From assembly GCA_027487195.1 (NCBI GenBank), contig JAIYEB010000293.1, forward strand, positions 1-11,275: DNA of 11,275 bases, given 5' to 3'. The position numbers and the translations under genes are program-made. Each line of letters begins with the position of its first letter. Position 1 is the stretch's first letter. Positions 6,908 to 11,275 of the stretch are shown in pieces. This DNA is from Hyphomicrobiales bacterium. GTDB lineage: Bacteria > Pseudomonadota > Alphaproteobacteria > Rhizobiales > UBA4765. A model generated the notes under the pieces. That model saw nothing but the letters and a program-made list of their open reading frames with translations. It had not been told where the DNA came from and did not search any database.

Positions 6908-8052
6908 TGGCTGTGGCCTTCTACAATCACGCGCTGATCTATCAGCGGCGTAAGGCTGATATCGATGGCGCGATCATGCGCGTCCTGTCCTCGGGGCGTC
7001 CGGACTGGGGACCAGAGGTTCCGGCGTTTGAAGCGGAGTTTGGCGCATCCCTTGGTGCTGCACATGTCGTGACCGTCAATTCAGGGACCGCAGCGCTGAA
7101 GATTGCCCTGCTCGCACTTGGCATTGGCAGGGGCGATGAAGTCATTACGGTCCCGAACACGGACATCGGGACCGTCTCGGCCATTCACCACACCGGCGCG
7201 ACATCTGTTTTCGTCGACGTTGACCCCGAGACGCTCACGATCAACGTCGAACAGGTTCGCGCGGCGATCAGCCCGCGAACACGCGCCATCCTGCCGGTCG
7301 ACCTTTATGGCCAACCTGCAAAGCTCGTGGAGTTGATGGACCTTGCCCGCGCAAAAGGTCTTCATGTCGTCGAAGACGCCTGCCTTGCCCTTGGCGCCCG
7401 CATCGGTGAGCGGATGATCGGCACATTGTCTGATGTCACGTGCTTCAGCTTTGCACCAACAAAGCACCTGGGGTCGCTTGGCTCGGGCGGGGCTTGCGTG
7501 ACCTCCAATGCTGAACTTGCCGGTCGAATGCGCAAGCTCTCGGCCTACGGGCAGGACCGGGCGCGGCACGTGTTGATTGGCGGCTCGCCGCCGCCGCTCC
7601 ATCATGAAACCGAGGGCTTGAATGAGCGCATGGACGAGATCCAGGCAGCCATCCTCAGGGTGAAACTCAGCGATGTGGCCGAAAGCGTCGCAACGCGCAT
7701 ACGCCAGGCCGACATCTACCAGAAGCACCTGTCTGCCAAGGTCGAAGTACCGCTGGCAGCGAGTGGAACGCTGCATGCCTTTCGAAACTATGTGGTTCAC
7801 ATGGACAACCGCGACGCGGTCCGCGCCGGGATGACAGCCCGCGGGCTCGCAACAGCGCTGTCCTATGCGCCGCCTCTTCATCTCCAGCCCGTCTATGACT
7901 TCAAGGGTCATCGCGAAGGCGCGTTTCCGGTCAGCGAACGCTCTGGCCAGCGCCTGCTTGGGCTTCCAATCGGGCCGCACCTGTCAGATGCACAGATTCT
8001 AGAGGTTGCAGACGGGCTTCTGGCGTCGATTGAAGACGCCTCGGTGGCCTGA
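6907..8052 (+). CDS. DegT/DnrJ/EryC1/StrS-family PLP aminotransferase
   Basis: Fold-type I PLP aminotransferase of 381 residues. Landmarks are NSGTAAL (58-64) for phosphate binding, D157 in VVEDACLALGA for the pyridine nitrogen, the Schiff-base lysine K186 in FSFAPTKHLGSLGSGGA, GLNERMDEIQAAIL (237-250), YAPPLHLQPVY (320-330) and the closing LGLPIGPHLS. The frame is open further upstream, but ATG at 6907 is the correct start: it matches the family N-terminus and overlaps the RidA-like stop by one base. The family is best known for making amino sugars and aminocyclitols from keto-sugars. Here it sits at the end of a transporter operon with no sugar-nucleotide genes in sight, so it may work catabolically, removing an amino group from an imported amino compound. 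That direction is inference. The usual Gln after the PLP-binding Asp is Leu here (L160), which may matter for substrate. The 54-bp gap to the convergent EamA gene shows no clear terminator. Confidence 0.92.
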   Translation: MAVAFYNHALIYQRRKADIDGAIMRVLSSGRPDWGPEVPAFEAEFGASLGAAHVVTVNSGTAALKIALLALGIGRGDEVITVPNTDIGTVSAIHHTGATSVFVDVDPETLTINVEQVRAAISPRTRAILPVDLYGQPAKLVELMDLARAKGLHVVEDACLALGARIGERMIGTLSDVTCFSFAPTKHLGSLGSGGACVTSNAELAGRMRKLSAYGQDRARHVLIGGSPPPLHHETEGLNERMDEIQAAILRVKLSDVAESVATRIRQADIYQKHLSAKVEVPLAASGTLHAFRNYVVHMDNRDAVRAGMTARGLATALSYAPPLHLQPVYDFKGHREGAFPVSERSGQRLLGLPIGPHLSDAQILEVADGLLASIEDASVA

Positions 8053-8106
8053 AGCCTCCAGAAAACCCTGCAGCACGACCGAAGCTGGCATAGGAGAAGC
8101 TCTGGT

Positions 8107-9003
8107 TCAGGGCACATCAAAACGTGCGCGTTCTCTTGCGAGCCTAGCCTCGCGCATGGTCGTATAGAGCGCACTGAAGGTAACAAGACCACCGCCGACA
8201 AGCGTCAAAGCGTCAATCGTTTCGTTGAACACCACGTACCCAATTCCCGCAGCGATGACGATGCGAAGATAAAAGATGGGCGTAACCGAAGACACATCCG
8301 CGAGCCTGTAGGCTGTGATCGAGGCGAACTGGCCAACGGTCCCCGTCACCACAATGAGCACCATCAGCCCGAGACCTGCCAAGGTCGGCGGCGTGTAGGT
8401 CAACATCATGATCGGGATTGAACATACGAGCATCGTGATGCCGATCCAGCCCATGATGGTTGATGTGGGTTCGGTTTTTGTAAGCCCCTTGGTCGCGACA
8501 TTGATGGCCGCAGCGTTCATCGCAATGTAGAGCGCAGCCAGCAAGGGAAGCTCAAGGGGAATGCTTCCCGGCCGCGCGACGATCACGACACCAGCAAAAC
8601 CCAGAAGGGTTGCGCTCCAGCGCCGCCATCCCACAACCTCACGCAAGAACACCTGCGCGGCGAGCGTCGTGAACAACACGCCGGTGAAAAGGATCACTGT
8701 TGCAACCGCGAGCGGCAATGATGCGAACGCATAGAAATAGGCAACCATCCCCGTGACCGTCAGAAAGCCGCGCCAGATGTGCATGCGCGGGCGGTCAGTC
8801 CTGAAGGACTCGAGCGGCGAAAGCCTGAAGACCAAGGCAATGAAGATAAACTGCACGAAGCCGCGCATGACACCGATCGTGCCAAGGTCAATGCCCGGGC
8901 CGATGGCCTTTGCTAGTGCCGCTTCAATGGAAAAGCATGCGACCGCAAACAATGCAAAGCCCGTCGCCCCGGGTCGAACCCGAAGGAAGGTGACGGGCTT
9001 CAT
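8107..9003 (-). CDS. EamA/DMT-superfamily permease
   Basis: Integral inner-membrane transporter of 298 residues from the drug/metabolite transporter superfamily. About ten hydrophobic segments can be seen, roughly at residues 13-33, 42-61, 78-94, 98-118, 128-144, 150-170, 182-202, 208-228, 237-258 and 264-282. They form two EamA repeats, each ending in a characteristic Glu-containing segment (FLREVVGWRRW and FNETIDALTLVGGG). The short C-terminus is basic. The start has GAGGG about 4 bases upstream, overlapping the GntR stop region, and the genes are only 6 bp apart, so the two are co-transcribed. Members export amino acids and metabolites or import various solutes; the substrate here is unknown. 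Given its partner regulator, it may be induced with the pathway and relieve build-up of an intermediate. Confidence 0.92.
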   Translation of the reverse strand: MKPVTFLRVRPGATGFALFAVACFSIEAALAKAIGPGIDLGTIGVMRGFVQFIFIALVFRLSPLESFRTDRPRMHIWRGFLTVTGMVAYFYAFASLPLAVATVILFTGVLFTTLAAQVFLREVVGWRRWSATLLGFAGVVIVARPGSIPLELPLLAALYIAMNAAAINVATKGLTKTEPTSTIMGWIGITMLVCSIPIMMLTYTPPTLAGLGLMVLIVVTGTVGQFASITAYRLADVSSVTPIFYLRIVIAAGIGYVVFNETIDALTLVGGGLVTFSALYTTMREARLARERARFDVP

Positions 9004-9009
9004 TGACCC

Positions 9010-9720
9010 TCACGCGCCACGAAGCCTCTTGGCGCGCGCCACAAGGAGAAGGTGATCCTCCAGCGCCTGCCGATACGCGCTCTCAGTCAGCGGCTTCTGG
9101 ATGGCCTTGAGAATGAAGTCGCGAAACGCGCGATGCTGATCAGCAACGGCCGACAGATCATTGTCGCGGTAGGCCTCGAGACTGAAGATGATCAGGACGT
9201 GGCGGGCAATGGCCTCCCACAGCGTCGACGACACCAGATTGCCGGACGCGCGGCAGATGGTTCGGTGGAAGGCGACATCGGCGCGCAGTGAGGCGCTGCG
9301 ATCGCCAGCGCGGGCAGCCATTTCCATTTGCGAAATCGCGACATCAAGCTCTGCTGGATTGGCATTGCCAAGCCGCCATTCCTCAACCGCATCGCGCAGG
9401 AGGAAGGTTTCAAGCATCAGGCGGACTTCAAAAACCTTGTCGATTGTCTCAGGTCCAAACTGCGCGACCCGAAATCCGCGATGCCCACCACCCGACAGGA
9501 TACCCTGGGCATGAAGCACCTTCAGCGCTTCGCGGATCGGCACCCGGCTGACGCTGAACCGGTCTGCCAGCGCAGTTTCGACAACACGCTCACCTGGCTT
9601 CAGATGGCGCGTGGCAATGGCTTCAGCGACAGAGTCTGCAATCGACTCGGCCAACGAGATGCGCTTTGGTTGCGGAAATGCGTCGAAGAGAACCTCGACA
9701 TTGGGCATTGGTACGGCCAT
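9010..9720 (-). CDS. GntR-family transcriptional regulator, FCD (FadR) subfamily
   Basis: DNA-binding regulator of 236 residues from the chosen start. An N-terminal winged helix-turn-helix covers about residues 23-88, with LKPGERVVETALADRFSVSR and VPIREALKVLHAQGIL. An all-helical FCD ligand-binding domain follows. Candidate metal/ligand residues (numbered from the chosen start) are D148 and H152 in ADVAFH, H196 in ADQHRAF and H223 in LEDHLL, matching the Asp/His pattern of metal-binding FCD domains. I prefer ATG at 9720 because AAGGGA sits 7 bases upstream; an in-frame ATG at 9726 would add two residues but leaves almost no spacer. It is co-transcribed with the EamA gene. It is the only regulator in view and probably senses an organic acid-like pathway compound and represses neighbouring operons; that target set is inference. 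Confidence 0.93.
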   Translation of the reverse strand: MAVPMPNVEVLFDAFPQPKRISLAESIADSVAEAIATRHLKPGERVVETALADRFSVSRVPIREALKVLHAQGILSGGGHRGFRVAQFGPETIDKVFEVRLMLETFLLRDAVEEWRLGNANPAELDVAISQMEMAARAGDRSASLRADVAFHRTICRASGNLVSSTLWEAIARHVLIIFSLEAYRDNDLSAVADQHRAFRDFILKAIQKPLTESAYRQALEDHLLLVARAKRLRGA

Positions 9721-9794
9721 ACGCATTTCCCTTCGTCCGGACTGTGCGTCCTGCGCCTGCTGACCAGACGCGCACTGAAATTAAGCACCTGCCG

Positions 9795-9820
9795 CCTATT
9801 AGCTGAGCACCTATTAGTTG
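9795..9820. repeat. Imperfect direct repeat CCTATTAGYTG x2
   Basis: CCTATTAGCTG (9795-9805) and CCTATTAGTTG (9810-9820) are spaced 15 bp apart, start to start, in the region upstream of the GntR gene. Ten of eleven bases are identical. They lie between the TTGTATT-like element and the GntR start, where a promoter is expected; on the minus strand ACTAAT is a possible -10. They could be regulator half-sites, but the spacing is not a multiple of the helical turn. Confidence 0.4.
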
Positions 9821-9832
9821 CGCGCTGTCTAA

Positions 9833-9842
9833 TTGAATACAA
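9833..9842. promoter_or_regulatory. Second operator-like element upstream of the GntR gene
   Basis: The plus strand reads TTGAATACAA, so the minus strand, in the direction of the regulator gene, reads TTGTATTCAA. With the preceding A, the plus-strand ATTGAATACAA matches the reverse complement of the 4409-4419 region, ATTGTAATACAA, except for one missing T. It lies about 115-120 bp before the regulator start and could be a -35 element (TTGTAT, 18-bp spacer, ACTAAT). Autoregulation by the FCD regulator is a reasonable guess. The one-base spacing difference weakens the case. Confidence 0.35.
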
Positions 9843-9885
9843 ACAGCGAGTCTATGCCACGAATTGGCTGTTGCGGTTCCATTTA

Positions 9886-9901
9886 CTGTCGCATTTGACA
9901 G
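9886..9901 (-). terminator. Weak stem-loop after the hydantoinase B gene
   Basis: CTGTC and GACAG form a perfect 5-bp stem around a 6-base loop, 19 bases past the hydantoinase B stop in its direction of transcription. It is followed on that strand by TAAAT rather than a run of T. It is too short and lacks a T-tract for a confident intrinsic terminator, and could also be a protein-binding inverted repeat. Confidence 0.2.
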
Positions 9902-9919
9902 GTTTGCTGCAATTTGCGC

Positions 9920-11275
9920 TCACAAAAGCGCCTTGCGCACCATTTCAACCCCATAGTCGCGTTCTGCTGCGGCCCGGCTGACCTTGCCTTCGCGCAGATC
10001 GGCCCTCAGCAAGTCGAGCGGTCGCTCTTGGGGATCTCCCCATCCGCCTGCCCCAAGCGTTTCGACCCGGATGGTTTCGCCGGCCTGAAGCGTCAAGCCC
10101 GAGGCCTTGGAGTGCAGGACCTCTTCGCGCGCCGTTCCAGGATTGCGGGTAATGCGCGTTGTGTTTGACGCCTTGCCGCCAAAGACACCCGGTGCAGGGA
10201 TGATGTGCGCGTCGGACCGCGCCGAGAACGTTGTGTTGTCAGCCAGAACGCGGATCTGCCGCGCCATGCCCATTCCACCGCGATGGCGACCGGCGCCGCC
10301 AGAATCCTCGACAAAACAGTATTCATCGAGCAACAGCGGATACTCGAGCTCCATCGCTTCGACAGGAAGGTTGGTTGAGTTCACGGTGTGGACATGGACC
10401 GCGTCCATGCCGTCACGGTCACAGAACGCGCCTGCCCCGCCACCCATGCTTTCGGGGTAGACATAGGTTGTCTTGCGTCTGGGATGATAGCCCGAAACCG
10501 ATGTGGCAGAGGTGGAGTCGTTGCAGCTCGCCATGACCCGGTCGCGTGGAAGCGCTTGATAAAGCGCGCCAAACACAGCGCCGCACAACCGGTTTGATGT
10601 CACCGCACGGGCTGCAACGGCTGCGGGCGGGCGCGGGTTCACAATGGTGCCGGGTGGCGCAGTGATGCGAATGGGATCGATGATGCCCTGGTTCGGCATA
10701 AGGCCAGGATCGAGCACCGCCTTCACGCAATAATACACCGATGCCTTGATGGCTGAATCCGGCAGGTTGATCGCGCCGCGGGCCTCCGGACCGGAGCCGG
10801 CAAAGTCGAGTTCCAGGGTTTCACCAGCAATCCTGACCGTGCAGACAATCGGGACCGGCGGGCCCGGAAAACCATCATCATCCATCGCCCGCTCGAAGCG
10901 ATACTCGCCATCCGGCAGCGCTGCGATCCGGTTCTTGAGGCGGCGGCGGGTATAGGTCAGGATGTCTTCAATGGCCTGCGACACCGCAGGCCAGCCCATG
11001 CGATCAACGAGCGCCGTGAGCATGGCGCCACCGCGCAGATTGGTTCCGACCTGTGTTCTCAGATCAAGCAGTCGCTCTTCGGGATCGCGTGTGTTTGAGG
11101 CAATGAGTTCGAGGAGATCCTCGTCAATCTCGCCAGCCCGCGCGATCCGGATGACCGGCAGCCTGATACCCTCCTCAAAGATCGAGCGTGATGAACCCGA
11201 CGTTGAACCGGGCGTCTTGCCACCAACATCGGCGTGATGGGCAATGTTTCCGGCAAAGAAGCGCACAACGCCATC
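9920..11275 (-). CDS. hyuB: Hydantoinase B/oxoprolinase-family subunit (N-terminus off window)
   Basis: Partial HyuB-type protein; 451 residues and the stop lie in the window. The frame is open to the right edge and the first residues (DGVVRFFAGN, then IAHHADVGG) align with the interior of the family, so roughly the first 100 residues lie beyond the window. A GTG at 11266 is an internal codon, not a start. Family landmarks are HHADVGG, IFEEGIRLP, EYPLLLDEY, EDSGGAGRHRGGMG near the C-terminal third, and AGGWGDPQERPLDLLRAD with a YGV near the end. HyuB works with HyuA in ATP-dependent opening of cyclic amides (N-methylhydantoin, 5-oxoproline, caprolactam and others). HyuA is not in view; it is expected upstream, past the right edge, as no hyuA follows this gene. 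It may or may not be co-regulated with the transporter operons. Confidence 0.92.
   Translation of the reverse strand, partial: DGVVRFFAGNIAHHADVGGKTPGSTSGSSRSIFEEGIRLPVIRIARAGEIDEDLLELIASNTRDPEERLLDLRTQVGTNLRGGAMLTALVDRMGWPAVSQAIEDILTYTRRRLKNRIAALPDGEYRFERAMDDDGFPGPPVPIVCTVRIAGETLELDFAGSGPEARGAINLPDSAIKASVYYCVKAVLDPGLMPNQGIIDPIRITAPPGTIVNPRPPAAVAARAVTSNRLCGAVFGALYQALPRDRVMASCNDSTSATSVSGYHPRRKTTYVYPESMGGGAGAFCDRDGMDAVHVHTVNSTNLPVEAMELEYPLLLDEYCFVEDSGGAGRHRGGMGMARQIRVLADNTTFSARSDAHIIPAPGVFGGKASNTTRITRNPGTAREEVLHSKASGLTLQAGETIRVETLGAGGWGDPQERPLDLLRADLREGKVSRAAAERDYGVEMVRKALL

Noticed and set aside
7081..7980. A 299-residue minus-strand frame inside the aminotransferase gene
   Set aside because: No recognisable domain, and it is fully antisense to an aminotransferase with intact catalytic motifs.
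8053..8106. Bidirectional terminator between the convergent aminotransferase and EamA genes
   Set aside because: Only short, widely spaced complementary segments (CCCTG at 8066-8070, CAGGG at 8108-8112) and no T-run on either strand.
9328..9981. A 217-residue plus-strand frame over the regulator gene and intergenic region
   Set aside because: Antisense to a clear GntR regulator; no domain and no ribosome-binding site noticed.
11264..11266. GTG at 11266 as the start of the hydantoinase B gene
   Set aside because: The reading frame continues to the window edge and the residues around it match the family's interior, so this is an internal Val codon of a truncated gene.
1..11275. Mobile element, defence system, CRISPR array or RNA gene
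   Set aside because: No transposase, integrase, nuclease, spaced repeats, tRNA-like or rRNA-like sequence was seen, and every larger frame has a normal metabolic, transport or regulatory assignment.

Overview
The window looks like a catabolic/transport locus from a GC-rich (about 60% by eye) proteobacterium, most likely an alphaproteobacterium such as a Hyphomicrobiales member. This rests on base composition, tight gene packing, and the mix of Dpp/Opp-type ABC transport, FCD-type GntR regulator, EamA transporter and hydantoinase-type genes. No phylogeny could be run. I see no rRNA, tRNA, CRISPR array, transposase or integrase, and the longest gene-free stretch is about 190 bp.

Layout, left to right. 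(1) A leftward gene set at 1-4367, read from its promoter end: two short-chain dehydrogenases, an imidazolonepropionase-like metal amidohydrolase, then a Tat-exported peptide-type solute-binding protein that runs off the left edge. The first three overlap by 1-4 bases and must be one operon. The binding-protein gene follows after 93 bp. (2) A divergent intergenic region (4368-4467) carrying a perfect TTGTA-T-TACAA palindrome. (3) A rightward operon at 4468-8052: two Dpp/Opp ATPases, a RidA-fold protein and a DegT/DnrJ-type PLP aminotransferase, again with 4-base and 1-base overlaps. (4) A convergent leftward pair, an FCD-type GntR regulator followed 6 bp later by an EamA-family permease (8107-9720). 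(5) A 193-200 bp intergenic region with a second TTGTATT-like element and a short direct repeat. (6) A leftward hydantoinase B/oxoprolinase-family subunit that enters from the right edge.

How the genes may work together (inference): a small peptide-like or amide-containing compound is captured by the binding protein and imported with energy from the two ATPases. The membrane permeases are not in the window and are expected beyond the left edge. The compound would then be opened by the amidohydrolase and/or hydantoinase B, oxidised by the two dehydrogenases, and have its amino group handled by the aminotransferase and RidA-like protein. The GntR regulator is the obvious local controller, and EamA may export an intermediate or serve as a second transporter. 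The substrate cannot be named from sequence alone. The least ordinary points are the translationally coupled RidA-like/DegT pair inside a transport-catabolic operon and the shared operator-like element at two intergenic regions. I found no evidence of a wholly new system such as defence, mobile or RNA-based machinery.
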